Positions 7,637 through 17,174 of a stretch of DNA of 64,000 bases are shown piece after piece (positions within the stretch are counted from its first letter, which is position 1; every line of letters starts with the position of its first letter). The position numbers and the translations under genes are program-made. The notes beneath the pieces are model-generated. The model was not told where the DNA came from. It did no database searches and saw nothing but the letters and a program-made list of their open reading frames with translations. This stretch comes from Methylothermaceae bacteria B42. GTDB lineage: Bacteria > Pseudomonadota > Gammaproteobacteria > Methylococcales > Methylothermaceae. The stretch is from contig LSNW01000032.1 in NCBI GenBank assembly GCA_001566965.1, positions 62,001-126,000 of the forward strand. The letters run 5' to 3'.

Positions 7637-10474
7637 TTAACCTGTGGCTTGCAGTTTGATTTCAGGATGCAGGGCGGCGTTTATGATAGCGCGTTGTTGT
7701 TCAACGTGCATGTGGAAATAACCTTCGGCCGGTGCGGCATGCAGGGGCCGGCCCACATAGGTCAGTTTTACCTTGGGCTGCAGTGCTTGCAGGAAGCGGT
7801 GGCGGATCTGATACCACGCCCCCTGGTTTTGGGGTTCTTCCTGACACCAGACCAGTTCTTTGAGGTTCGGATATTGGGCCAAGGCTTCTTGCAATGCTTC
7901 GGTAGGAAAGGGATAAAGTTGCTCCAGACGCAGAATGGCAATGTCGTCAATATCTTCCTGGCGTCTCGATTCAAGCAATTCATAGTAGATTTTTCCGCTG
8001 CAAAGGATGACCCGGTAAACCTTTTGTTTTTCAATAGGGTCGATTTCGTCGATGACCAGTTGGTAGCGTCCCTCGCATAATTCATCCAGGTTCGAGACAG
8101 CGAGCCGGTGACGAAGCAAGCTTTTAGGCGTTAACGTAATCAATGGTTTACGATAAGGGCGCAGCATTTGCCGGCGCAGCAGATGGAAAATCTGTGCCGG
8201 AGTGGTGGGGATGCAGACCTGCAAGTTATCCTCGGCGCATAATTGCAGAAAACGTTCCAGGCGGGCGGAAGAATGCTCCGGGCCTTGGCCTTCATAGCCG
8301 TGGGGCAAGAACAGTACCAATCCGCTCAATCGTCCCCATTTGGCTTCGCCAGAGCTGATGAATTGATCGATGACCACTTGCGCCACATTAGCGAAATCGC
8401 CAAATTGCGCTTCCCAAATCACCAGGCTTTCAGGTTCCGCGGTACTGTAGCCAAATTCAAAACCTAATACCCCTTCTTCAGACAACAGAGAGTCATAGAG
8501 AAAAAACCGGGTTTGATAGTGATAAGCGATTTTTTTCAAAGGGATGTAGGGTTCGCCGGTGTGGTGGTGGTAAATAATGCCGTGGCGATGAAAAAACGTG
8601 CCGCGGCCAGCGTCTTGTCCCGACAGGCGGACTGCCTTGCGGTCCGCCAGCAAGGTAGCATAGGCCATGTTTTCGGCATAACCCCAATCGACGGGCAATG
8701 CGCCAGCGGTCATTTTACGGCGATTTTCCCAGATTTTAGCGACCCTAGGATGAAGCTCGAACCCTTGGGGCAATTCCAGCCACATCTCAGCCAGTTCCCG
8801 CAGTTTCGCCAAGGGCACCGACGAGTCATAAGGCACGTTCCAGCGGCTGTGCAGATATTGGCTCCAGGCTACCTTATGGGTGTTGAATGAGTTCTCAAGC
8901 ATTGGCCTGAGCACTGGGCCGCCTTTTTCCAAAGCGGAGATATATTCCTGTTCCATCTCTTCAGGTTCGTCAGCGGAGATGATGCCTTCTTCAATCAGTT
9001 TTTTCGCATAAAGTTGCCGAACACTGGGATGTTTGCGAATCATGGAATACATCACCGGCTGGGTCACCGCCGGTTCATCCGCCTCGTTGTGACCGTGGCG
9101 GCGATAGCAAATCAGATCGATGACCACATCTCGGTTGAAGGTCATGCGGTAATCCAGGGCTAGCTGGACGACATAGAGCACGGCTTCAGGATCATCGCCG
9201 TTGACATGGAAAATCGGTGCTTCCACCATTTTGGCCACATCCGTGGCATAGGTGGTGGAGCGGGCGTCAAAGGGATTGCTGATGGTAAAGCCGATCTGGT
9301 TGTTGACCACAATATGGACCGTGCCGCCCGTATGAAATGCCCGGGTTTGGGCCATTTGCAGGGTTTCCATGACCACTCCTTGGGCGGCGAAAGCGGCGTC
9401 GCCGTGAACCAGCAGCGGCAGGATTTGATTGTGTGCGTTTTTGCCGATCCGGTCTTGCCGGGCCCGGACCGAACCTTCCACTACCGGATCGATGACCTCC
9501 AAATGCGAAGGGTTGAAAGCCAGCGCCAAATGAACTGGCCCACCCGGCGTAGCGACATCGGAAGAGAAGCCCATATGGTATTTCACATCCCCGCTGGTGC
9601 CTTCGCTGGGCTTGGCTTTGCCTTCGAATTCTTCGAATAGCGCGGAGGGCTGTTTGCCGAGAATATTGATTAAGACATTGAGCCGTCCCCGGTGCGCCAT
9701 CCCTAGGACCACTTCCCGGATGCCGGCTTCGCCGCCGTGCTGAATAATTTCATCCAACAGTGGAATCAAGCTTTCTCCGCCTTCCAAAGAAAATCGTTTT
9801 TGCCCAACGTAGCGGCGGTGGAGATATTTTTCGATTCCTTCGGCAGCGGTCAAAAGCTTTAACAACCAGCGTTTTTGTTCTGGAGACAGCTCGATTTGCG
9901 CTTGGGAGGTTTCCAATCTCTCCTGGAGCCAGGCGCGGATTTCGGACTCCAGAATATGCATGGTTTCGCTGCCGATGGCGCCGCAGTAAGTCCGTTTCAA
10001 GCGCTGGAGAATATCGCGCAAGGTGAGTGTATGGCAGCCTGCCAGAAGCGACGCGTCGAATTCGGTATCGAGATCGGCGTCATTCAGTCCGTAAAAGGTA
10101 GGGTCCAGTTCCGGAAGATAGGGTTTGGGACTCAAAGGCAGGGGATTGTTATCCGCAATCAGGTGACCGAGCAGCCGGTATTGATCAATCAACCGGTTAA
10201 CCGCGATTTGTTTTTGGCAAAGGGTTTCAGGTACAGCTTCAAGTACTGTTGTCGGCCGATGGCGGACTAGCTGCCGGAATTGCTCTTGGATTTCCCGGTG
10301 GGGAACGTCTGTAATCCCCGGAATTTGCCTTTGCAGGGTTTGAAAGCGCTCCCGCCACTGGGCTGGCACTTTGTCGGGATCTTTTAAAAAGCGTTCGTAA
10401 AGTTCTTCCAGAAAAGCGGCATTAGTACCATAGTAGGGCGAGGTTTCTTGAAATTTTCGCAGAATATCGTTCAT
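7637..10474 (-). CDS. sucA: 2-Oxoglutarate dehydrogenase E1 component
   Basis: Thiamin-diphosphate-dependent decarboxylation of 2-oxoglutarate in the TCA cycle. About 945 residues, the usual length. Visible features are the N-terminal E2-binding segment (YYGTNAAFLEELYERFLKD), the small-domain QYRLLGHL, GMAHRGRLNVL, the ThDP/Mg region VVNNQIGFT, and the C-terminal pyrimidine-binding half with HGYEGQGPEHSSARLERFLQ split across the fold. I choose ATG 10474; a TTG eight codons upstream is also in frame. It is co-transcribed with sucB. An organism making both enzymes of this complex likely runs a complete TCA cycle. Confidence 0.97.
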   Translation of the reverse strand: MNDILRKFQETSPYYGTNAAFLEELYERFLKDPDKVPAQWRERFQTLQRQIPGITDVPHREIQEQFRQLVRHRPTTVLEAVPETLCQKQIAVNRLIDQYRLLGHLIADNNPLPLSPKPYLPELDPTFYGLNDADLDTEFDASLLAGCHTLTLRDILQRLKRTYCGAIGSETMHILESEIRAWLQERLETSQAQIELSPEQKRWLLKLLTAAEGIEKYLHRRYVGQKRFSLEGGESLIPLLDEIIQHGGEAGIREVVLGMAHRGRLNVLINILGKQPSALFEEFEGKAKPSEGTSGDVKYHMGFSSDVATPGGPVHLALAFNPSHLEVIDPVVEGSVRARQDRIGKNAHNQILPLLVHGDAAFAAQGVVMETLQMAQTRAFHTGGTVHIVVNNQIGFTISNPFDARSTTYATDVAKMVEAPIFHVNGDDPEAVLYVVQLALDYRMTFNRDVVIDLICYRRHGHNEADEPAVTQPVMYSMIRKHPSVRQLYAKKLIEEGIISADEPEEMEQEYISALEKGGPVLRPMLENSFNTHKVAWSQYLHSRWNVPYDSSVPLAKLRELAEMWLELPQGFELHPRVAKIWENRRKMTAGALPVDWGYAENMAYATLLADRKAVRLSGQDAGRGTFFHRHGIIYHHHTGEPYIPLKKIAYHYQTRFFLYDSLLSEEGVLGFEFGYSTAEPESLVIWEAQFGDFANVAQVVIDQFISSGEAKWGRLSGLVLFLPHGYEGQGPEHSSARLERFLQLCAEDNLQVCIPTTPAQIFHLLRRQMLRPYRKPLITLTPKSLLRHRLAVSNLDELCEGRYQLVIDEIDPIEKQKVYRVILCSGKIYYELLESRRQEDIDDIAILRLEQLYPFPTEALQEALAQYPNLKELVWCQEEPQNQGAWYQIRHRFLQALQPKVKLTYVGRPLHAAPAEGYFHMHVEQQRAIINAALHPEIKLQATG

Positions 10475-10903
10475 CTGATATGTGAAGTCTGAAAGCAATC
10501 TCGTTAAAACTTAGGTAAAGATGCCCATCCGCCAGGAGATTCGTTACAATTTCATGTTTAGCTAGGTTTTGGTACCAATCTATTCCAATGAAGGGTGTGA
10601 GTTGTATCTCTGCAGCAACTTATCCGTGTTCTTTTGCAACAGATATCCTACCCTATTAAGGGAATTATAGGCATATTATTGTCGCATTGACGGTATTTTT
10701 ACCCTCGGTTGGCTTTTTTCCGGGAAAGATGCCGCTATTTTCTGTTTCGGTTCGCAGCTGCCTTTTCCCTCTGAATTTGTATAAAGTCAATAAGTCGTCC
10801 CGTGTCCGTGAAAAACATACTCCTATAGGTTTTTATGAAGTTAAGATTAAATCTGCATGGTGATTAGCAAATTGTTTTACCAAGTCCGGGGCTGGGCCTT
10901 TCG
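10475..10903. promoter_or_regulatory. Divergent sucA / lptF intergenic region
   Basis: About 430 bp with no credible open frame on either strand. It is A+T-rich and must hold the promoters for sucAB (leftward) and lptFG (rightward). I could not pick a convincing -35/-10 pair for either, nor a riboswitch or repeat. Confidence 0.45.
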
Positions 10904-12025
10904 ATGATGCGCCTTATTAAGTTTTTTTTACTAGACCGTTATCTAATCCGGGAAGTTCTCAAACCATTCATTGCCATCTGTATGCTGTTTATTCTTATGT
11001 TTGGTGGATACAGCACGGCCAAAATCCTCTCTGATGCAGTGGCTGGATTATTGCCGGTGGATATTGTCACTCAATTGATTGCCCTAAAGGTGGTCATTGC
11101 TCTGGAAGTGCTGTTGCCCATAGGTTTGTATTTGTCCGTGGTAATGGGCTTGGGGCGGTTGCATACGGATTCCGAGGTGGTTGCCATGGCGGCGTGTGGT
11201 TACAGTGAAGGGAGGATTTTGTGGACGGTATTTAGATTAGGGGTATTAATAGCATTGATCGTAGGCTTTTTTTCTATGATGCTGCGTCCTTTGGCTTATG
11301 AAAAAAGCTTTACCCTTAAAAACCGTGCAGAGGCCCAATTTGACATTAACAAGCTGGAAGCAGGACGCTTCTACGCCAGCGAATCCTCTGATTACGTCAT
11401 TTTCGCCGAAGCTGTGGACCGCAAACAAAAACGACTGGAAAAAGTGTTTTTCAGTCGGGGGTTGAAAAGCAATCAAAAAGTAAAAACCGTCTATGCGCAA
11501 ATCCTGTTCCAGGAAGAAAAAAAATCCAATGGTGATACGCTGTTAAAATTTGAGGACGGGTATGCCTATGAGCTAGCGTCTAAAGGCACCGGAGACTTTG
11601 TTCTCAAGTTTCACCATTTGACTTTGACCTTGGCAGGGGCGCCAGAACCCATGGGATACAAAAGCAAAGCAGCTGAAATGAAACAGTTATGGGGCTCCAG
11701 CAATCCCAAAGATATTGCTGAGCTGCAATGGCGGTTGTTGCGTCCAGTTTCCACTGTTATTTTGGCTATGCTGGCGGTGCCTTTGAGCCGTACTGAGCCT
11801 CGCAAAGGGCGCTATGGAAAGACCATCCTTGCCATCGTGTTGTTTGCGGTGTACTACAACTTGAGCGGGATGGCCAAAACCTGGGTTAAGGAGGGCGTGA
11901 TAGGTCCTATTCCTGGCGTTTGGTGGCCTGATTGCCTGTTGCTGGCGATCTTGTGTGTTTACTATTGGCCAGCCTGGCGCAGTTGGTGGCGGGCGCGGCA
12001 ATTGAAAGCTGCGCCTTTGCATTGA
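10904..12025 (+). CDS. lptF: LPS export ABC transporter permease LptF
   Basis: Inner-membrane permease of the LptB2FGC machine that extracts lipopolysaccharide from the inner membrane and feeds it to the LptA bridge. 373 residues with three N-terminal membrane segments (about 18-40, 60-85, 105-130), a large periplasmic beta-jellyroll domain, and three C-terminal membrane segments. DRYLIREVLKPF is the usual start. Two ATGs in tandem (10904, 10907) are possible starts. lptG follows after one base. Neighbour pepA, common beside lptF elsewhere, is absent. Confidence 0.95.
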   Translation: MMRLIKFFLLDRYLIREVLKPFIAICMLFILMFGGYSTAKILSDAVAGLLPVDIVTQLIALKVVIALEVLLPIGLYLSVVMGLGRLHTDSEVVAMAACGYSEGRILWTVFRLGVLIALIVGFFSMMLRPLAYEKSFTLKNRAEAQFDINKLEAGRFYASESSDYVIFAEAVDRKQKRLEKVFFSRGLKSNQKVKTVYAQILFQEEKKSNGDTLLKFEDGYAYELASKGTGDFVLKFHHLTLTLAGAPEPMGYKSKAAEMKQLWGSSNPKDIAELQWRLLRPVSTVILAMLAVPLSRTEPRKGRYGKTILAIVLFAVYYNLSGMAKTWVKEGVIGPIPGVWWPDCLLLAILCVYYWPAWRSWWRARQLKAAPLH

Positions 12026-12026
12026 T

Positions 12027-13100
12027 ATGAATCTTTTAGAGCGTTATTTAGGACGGGAATTTGCCAAGGGCTATCTGATTGTGCTCTTGGTGCTTTTGGG
12101 ACTGTTTGGGTTCTTGGACTTGGTAGATGAACTAAGCGAAGTGGGTGAAGGCAATTACCGGCTCAGGGATGCCTTTATATTCGTCGGATTGACTTTTCCC
12201 ACCAAGATGCTTGATTTTGCCGCTATTTGCACCTTGATGGGCGGTAGTTTTGGATTGGCTGGCTTGGCCAAGGGAAGCGAGTTGCTGGCGGTGCGCAGTT
12301 CCGGTATGTCAATGGCGCAGATGGTTGTGGCATTACTAAAAAGTGTGCTGATTATGGCGGCGTTATTGGTGGTGATTGCCCAATTCATCGCTCCCCGATG
12401 TGAACGCTGGGCATTTCTCCATCGCCATCAGGCACTGGTAGGGAGTGACAGCCTGCGTACCGAACAGGGTTTTTGGTCCCGGAACCGGCTGCAGTATTTA
12501 AATGTCGGCATCATACGGCATAGCCGGATACCGGAGGATCTGAATATCTACCAGTTCGATACCGATGGCCGTTTACAGGAGTTCATCCATGCCAGGCGTG
12601 CGGATATCAGCGACCGCGCTCACTGGATTCTGCAGGACGTTTACATCAAGAGCTGGAACCGTGGCTTGTTGAACACCCAGTATCGCAAGCAATGGCGTTG
12701 GGATTCATTTTTGACTGCAGATCAACTGCAGGCTTTGGAACTCCCTGCTGAAACGCTTTCGGTAACTGAGTTATTCAGTTACATCCATTATCTCATCAAT
12801 ACCGGTCAAAACGCCGAACGCTACGAGTTGTTGTTTTGGCAGCGGCTGTTATTGCCTGTCACCATGGCCGTGATGGTTTTGCTGCTGGTTCCTATTATGG
12901 TTTCTAGTCCCCGAGCGCAAAGTTTTGGGTTGCAGGTGGCGTTGGCGGTGGTAGTGGGGCTACTGTATTTCCTGGCAACACAGGTGGTTGCCAATGCTGG
13001 ATTATTATTGGGGATTGCGCCGCTGACGACAGCGCTGGTACCGACACTGACCGTCTTAGTTCTAGCCCTATTCCTTTCCCGGCGGGCTATCCGGCAATAG
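12027..13100 (+). CDS. lptG: LPS export ABC transporter permease LptG
   Basis: Partner permease of LptF. 357 residues with the same six-segment layout around a periplasmic jellyroll; LLERYLGREFAKGYLIVLLVL at the start and LVPIMVSSPRAQSFG before the last membrane segments are typical. The gene is intact. Its 3' end from 13003 is part of a 234-bp direct duplication found again at 17766-17999, where the lptG piece is decayed. The stop (13098-13100) overlaps the end of a duplicated cpdA fragment on the other strand. Confidence 0.95.
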   Translation: MNLLERYLGREFAKGYLIVLLVLLGLFGFLDLVDELSEVGEGNYRLRDAFIFVGLTFPTKMLDFAAICTLMGGSFGLAGLAKGSELLAVRSSGMSMAQMVVALLKSVLIMAALLVVIAQFIAPRCERWAFLHRHQALVGSDSLRTEQGFWSRNRLQYLNVGIIRHSRIPEDLNIYQFDTDGRLQEFIHARRADISDRAHWILQDVYIKSWNRGLLNTQYRKQWRWDSFLTADQLQALELPAETLSVTELFSYIHYLINTGQNAERYELLFWQRLLLPVTMAVMVLLLVPIMVSSPRAQSFGLQVALAVVVGLLYFLATQVVANAGLLLGIAPLTTALVPTLTVLVLALFLSRRAIRQ

Positions 13101-13236
13101 GCTTTGGCATTTCCACGATAAAGCTGCCTTCCTTGGCAAAAGTCAGGTTTTCGCCCAAACCCCGGATTTCCACGGAAAGCTGCCAGCCTTTCCTGCTCTT
13201 TTCTATTCGGTAGAGATGATAGCGGGCTCGGTAGCC
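13003..13236. repeat. Direct repeat of the lptG/cpdA junction, left copy
   Basis: 234 bp covering the last ~98 bp of lptG and the last ~149 bp of the cpdA-like gene. The second copy, also 234 bp, is at 17766-17999. The cpdA part is nearly identical between copies, and the lptG part is more diverged. In both copies the two reading frames run toward each other and overlap by a few bases, so the unduplicated arrangement was lptG converging on cpdA. The repeats bound a ~4.5-kb accessory segment. Confidence 0.9.
13088..13236 (-). pseudogene. 3' fragment of cpdA-like phosphoesterase (duplicate)
   Basis: On the minus strand this segment encodes the last ~48 residues of the neighbouring phosphoesterase, from YRARYHLYRIEKS to EMPKPIAG and the stop, with no amino-acid changes that I can see against 17850-17999. 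It lacks the metal-binding N-terminal domain, so it cannot be functional. Upstream of it the sequence is unrelated. This is the clearest proof of the duplication. Confidence 0.88.
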
Positions 13237-13248
13237 TCAGCCTCGCTT

Positions 13249-13326
13249 TTACTTCGGCACTGATAGGCTCGTGGGCCACCGGTTTCGCGGTTTCTGGGCC
13301 TGGGTTTCCTGAGCGGTTTCTGCCAT
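13249..13326 (-). pseudogene. Short orphan leader ORF abutting the duplication
   Basis: A good ribosome-binding site (AGGAGGAT) precedes an ATG at 13326 that starts MAETAQETQAQKP and stops after 25 codons at 13249. In a neighbouring frame the sequence continues as a Lys/Ala/Glu-rich stretch (VAHEPISAEVKAR), suggesting a frameshifted start of a once longer gene whose remainder was replaced by the cpdA fragment. I do not recognise the family. Confidence 0.4.
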
Positions 13327-13489
13327 GACAGTATCCTCCTAAAACATGGTTGAAATGGACCTTAATCGTTTAATGGGGACACCACCATTTTTTCTTGCAA
13401 TTTTTATGTCTTTATTCAATAACTAGAGTTTCAGCAATTCGGAGATAAAAACTCGAGATAAATATCAACTGTTTTTTGACATTTATTAA

Positions 13490-13720
13490 GTGGGCGCCCT
13501 CCATAGAAGCTGAATCTCTCGCTCGGGCAGATAGCTGTTGCGTACCCCGGCGGCTTTGCTATCGTCACTCTTGTGGTTCAGCGTTTTGTGCTAATAGCGT
13601 TTGCAGTTCGGCTTCAACGGTTTGTTGGATGAATTGCCTGGTTCCGCTTCTTATCAGCCCGGCCAACGGATCGATTGCCTGCATTCTATCTGGCAGCTCG
13701 ACTACGTTACTCTGAGTCAT
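13490..13720 (-). pseudogene. IS256-family transposase remnant
   Basis: The frame from ATG 13720 encodes 51 residues with LIRSGTRQFIQQTVEAELQ, then a stop at 13565. After a frame change the reading continues as KAAGVRNSYLPEREIQ. IS256/mutator transposases have this order near their N-terminus: an all-helical Q/E-rich segment, then RNGYLPER. Only about 75 of the usual ~400 residues remain. It marks the left part of the accessory island as a former insertion-sequence landing site. Confidence 0.6.
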
Positions 13721-13987
13721 GGTGGCAAATCTCCCCAGGCTGTTTGATTGTCTTGCACCATCAAATCAATACGCCGCCTCTATGAAAATCTTCATACACC
13801 AAATTTGGTTATAACTCGCAGTCATACAAAATATTCTCATAAACAATGGGGATTTAGTCTCCACTTCACAAATTTTCCGTGTAATAGTTCATAGATTTTA
13901 TTAATCTACCTCCAATAAAATTGGCCTAAAAAAGGAATACGATTTTTTCTTTTTTCTCGATTCCATTTTATTCAGGAGATAAGAATC
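13721..13987. promoter_or_regulatory. A+T-rich leader upstream of the large secreted protein
   Basis: About 267 bp, much richer in A+T than the flanking chromosome, with no open frame I trust. It should contain the promoter of the gene at 13988, whose ATG is preceded by AGGAGAT at a good distance. No clear repeat or terminator is seen. Confidence 0.35.
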
Positions 13988-16900
13988 ATGAAAAATCATG
14001 TTTTGATTACCGGAAAACTACTTATGACAGGCATTATTTTGGCTAATTTAACTCATGTAGCATGGGCAAAATCAGATTTGTTTGCCTTGCCGTTTTATGC
14101 CGAAGATCTTAAACCCGGTGAACGATGGTCCACCGACAATCACGCTAAAACCAAAACCCAAAAATTCGGTTATGACCTGGGCGTTAAAAGATATCTAGGC
14201 AACAACGAGTGGTCTCATCTTGTCACAGGTGGTGTCAACAGTAAAAATGAGGATTATCTAGTTTATGGCAAACCGGTTTATGCCATGGCAGATGGCATGG
14301 TGATCGGGTGCTGGCGAAATGCGCCTGAAAATCCGGCTCCTCGTCAACGTCATGTTAAGAAAAACTGGATGCCTGGGGGTGGGAATATGTTGTGGATTCA
14401 GCACAACGCAGGCGAACGAACTCTCTATGCTCACTTTCAGCCTGGTACAATTCCCAAGGAACTGTGCCCGAATGAGAATATGTTTTTTTCAAAAGAAAAG
14501 AACGAAAATGAAGTTTTTCTCCCAAAGGGAAAACAGGTCCCTGTCACTAAGGGCACATTTCTCGGGCTTGTCGGTAATTCCGGCAGTTCGTCCGCACCTC
14601 ATCTTCATATCCATACAGAAAAAGTGGACAACAACGGAAATGGCGTCGCCGCCATCAAGATGTCCTATGAAAAAGGGCTTTTCACCCATCATTACAACAA
14701 AACAAGCGACATCAACAAATGGTCCAAATTTCCAAATAACAAGATTCCGGCAGGTCCTGTTTTGATCTGGCCTCCGCGTCGAGTTGGTGAGGAATACTCA
14801 CGACATGGAGTGCCCGCAGGGATATTCCAGCGTCTTTTCGACCATCTCAACGATTCCGGATACATGCCGGTATGGATTGATGGCTACAGCGTTGGCGGTA
14901 AGACTTTCTACAACATGGTATGGAAGCCGGCAACGGTAAGTTGGCGTGCTTATTTTGGGCTCACCAGTCAGTCTTATCAAAACAAATTTGATCAGTCTGT
15001 CAATAAAGGATATAGGCTCATGCATGTGGACAGTTACCTATCCAATGGCAAAGTCCGCTACGCTGCAATTTTCCGTAAAGAAAATTTAGCGTTTCGAGCT
15101 TACCACGGTCTGTCCTATAACCAGCATGTCTCGAAAATGAACAGTGCTGTGGCGGCAGGATACCGGCCAACTGTGGTTTCGGTAGTCTCGGTTAATGGAG
15201 AACGGCGTTATACGGTGCTTTACCATAAAAAAAACATAGGCAGTTGGCGGCTTAAGTCACGCCTGTCTGCATCTCAGTATCAACAAGCGGTTAACGCCAA
15301 CAAAAATGCCGGACGTATACAAATGTATATCAATGCATACATGCACAAGGGACGGCCTTATTTTAGCGCTATTTTCGCCAGCAAACCCCATGGCAAGTGG
15401 AAAGCGCGGCATGGTTTGACCAGTTCCCAATATCAGCACGAATTTAATAGCGCGATGCAGCAAGGACTACTGACCCGTGTGGTTTCCGGGTATGACGGCG
15501 CAAAAAGCAATCACCGTTTCGTTGGCGTGTGGCGGTCGGGAAACAAGGTTTCTGCCGTAGTAGGCAATCTTGGTTCTGTCCCGGCTGGTTTTGTTCCTGC
15601 CAATTCAAAATCCTATAAACTTCAGTCTGAGTTCGAAGATATCGAACTGGGCGGTACTTCAATTCCACGGACCAAAGCTCAAGCGGACTCGCCAGCCCAT
15701 GGCAGAGCATTCCCCGGTCCAGTGGTTTTAACCGCCCGCCCCCAAGTCATCAACGTAACTGATTTTGGCGCAACTCCCGATGATGATGGTGATGATGATT
15801 GTTTTCCTATCCAGGCAGCAATTAATAGCGCCCAAGGGAATCTTGTATTTTTTCCACAGGGAACCTATCACATCGGCTGCACTATCAACGTGCCAAGCAA
15901 CTCGCATTTATACGGTCAACCAGGTTTGTCAGTCATCGAGGTGACGAGCGCAGAATTGACGGCCTTCCAGATTGTCGACGTCAGCAACGTGAAATTCCGT
16001 GACCTAACTATTAAACTAAAAGGCAATGGTATCAATTTAAACCGGCTTTTACTCCGGGGTACAGGCATTTATCTTACAGAAGCTGAGAATGTCACCATCG
16101 AGAATATGCGGATTAATGATGGTTGGGCCGGGATTATTCTTAATGACAAAGCCGATATGTTATACAAGGCTGTTGAAGCGAACAGCGAGCTTTGCGGATT
16201 GCCAAATCCGAACCGGAATATTATCATCCGTAAAAACAGGATAAACGGGCAACGCAAGGCCGGAATTTTCATTCTGAATGTAGAAAACAGCCAATTCAGC
16301 TACAACCATATCGGGCATACTGAATTTGACGGTATTAAACTCGGTTGCGGGCCGGTAAGAAACAACAGGTTTGTTGGAAATTACCTGCATCATAACAAAA
16401 GGGATGGACTGGATGGCGCACTTGCCGGGGCCACGGATCCCTTTCAAGCTGCAGCTTTTGGCGGTATCTCCCGGAACATATTTAAGGGAAATTTGTTATA
16501 CGACAATGGGCATTTTGGATTGGAGCTCAAAACAAATACCAGCGATGTGGACAGGAATAATTATTCGCCGTGCGAACTTCCCGGTCATTATTCTGTGGGG
16601 ACCAACCGGATCATTTCCAATATTATCATCCGTAATCGATCTAGCGGCATTTCGTTACAAAAAACATGGCCTGATGGTTATCAATGTAAATCTTCTTGGC
16701 CTGCCCCGTTGAAACTGCAAACCCGAATTGTCCGTAATGTGATTTACGGCAATTCAAGTCCTGACGCGAATCATCAGGGCGGCATTTTCATGAACAAATC
16801 AAGATATATCTCCATTACCGGTAATTGGGTGGATGGGAACGAAGGCGACTGCGAGGTTTGTGCTATAAACAAAACCCGGCAGGTATCTGTAAAAAGGAAT

Positions 16901-17131
16901 TTTGTTGAAGATAACAGGATTGACTTGTGGGTTGAAGACGATGTAAACCAGTTCAACCCAACTTGGGGACAGCACATCGGCCCAAATCAGCCGCCAGCTC
17001 AGAATATATTAAACAATATGGTAAGCAATATTTTCAGTACCTATCCTTACCATATGCAGGATAATGATAATGACTTCATTCCCAATGGCGAGGAAGTGCT
17101 TTTGGGAACCGATCCCAATATTCCTAATTAA
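13988..17131 (+). CDS. Secreted multidomain protein: M23-like domain, five 50-residue repeats, beta-helix, calcium-binding tail
   Basis: 1047 residues with a signal peptide (1-27, ending HVAWA). Residues ~50-215 resemble a LytM/M23 peptidase: GYDLGV, VYAMADGMVIG, YAHF and HLHIH (205-209). The first zinc His of HxxxD is Lys59, so hydrolysis is doubtful. Residues ~288-520 hold five repeats starting at Gly 291, 341, 391, 442 and 493, with a GY...NGK.RY...W..HGLT.SQY pattern like bacterial tandem repeat domain 1. From ~587 (VINVTDFGATPDDDGDDD) to ~1010 a right-handed parallel beta-helix of the pectate-lyase superfamily type follows. The end (DNDNDFIPNGEEVLLGTDP) is a thrombospondin type 3 calcium repeat. 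The protein likely acts outside the cell on glycans or peptidoglycan; the substrate is unknown. It lies between IS remnants and flanking duplications, with lower G+C than its neighbours. Confidence 0.85.
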   Translation: MKNHVLITGKLLMTGIILANLTHVAWAKSDLFALPFYAEDLKPGERWSTDNHAKTKTQKFGYDLGVKRYLGNNEWSHLVTGGVNSKNEDYLVYGKPVYAMADGMVIGCWRNAPENPAPRQRHVKKNWMPGGGNMLWIQHNAGERTLYAHFQPGTIPKELCPNENMFFSKEKNENEVFLPKGKQVPVTKGTFLGLVGNSGSSSAPHLHIHTEKVDNNGNGVAAIKMSYEKGLFTHHYNKTSDINKWSKFPNNKIPAGPVLIWPPRRVGEEYSRHGVPAGIFQRLFDHLNDSGYMPVWIDGYSVGGKTFYNMVWKPATVSWRAYFGLTSQSYQNKFDQSVNKGYRLMHVDSYLSNGKVRYAAIFRKENLAFRAYHGLSYNQHVSKMNSAVAAGYRPTVVSVVSVNGERRYTVLYHKKNIGSWRLKSRLSASQYQQAVNANKNAGRIQMYINAYMHKGRPYFSAIFASKPHGKWKARHGLTSSQYQHEFNSAMQQGLLTRVVSGYDGAKSNHRFVGVWRSGNKVSAVVGNLGSVPAGFVPANSKSYKLQSEFEDIELGGTSIPRTKAQADSPAHGRAFPGPVVLTARPQVINVTDFGATPDDDGDDDCFPIQAAINSAQGNLVFFPQGTYHIGCTINVPSNSHLYGQPGLSVIEVTSAELTAFQIVDVSNVKFRDLTIKLKGNGINLNRLLLRGTGIYLTEAENVTIENMRINDGWAGIILNDKADMLYKAVEANSELCGLPNPNRNIIIRKNRINGQRKAGIFILNVENSQFSYNHIGHTEFDGIKLGCGPVRNNRFVGNYLHHNKRDGLDGALAGATDPFQAAAFGGISRNIFKGNLLYDNGHFGLELKTNTSDVDRNNYSPCELPGHYSVGTNRIISNIIIRNRSSGISLQKTWPDGYQCKSSWPAPLKLQTRIVRNVIYGNSSPDANHQGGIFMNKSRYISITGNWVDGNEGDCEVCAINKTRQVSVKRNFVEDNRIDLWVEDDVNQFNPTWGQHIGPNQPPAQNILNNMVSNIFSTYPYHMQDNDNDFIPNGEEVLLGTDPNIPN

Positions 17132-17174
17132 AACACTTTAAAACAATAACGGGAAATCTCCTCGTCTTTGCCGG

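Noticed and set aside
7649-8080. Long open frame on the plus strand opposite sucA
   Set aside because: It is antisense to a well-conserved enzyme, has no ribosome-binding site, and its translation has no recognisable motif. The same holds for several other frames opposite sucA (e.g. 9206-9640, 9875-10270).
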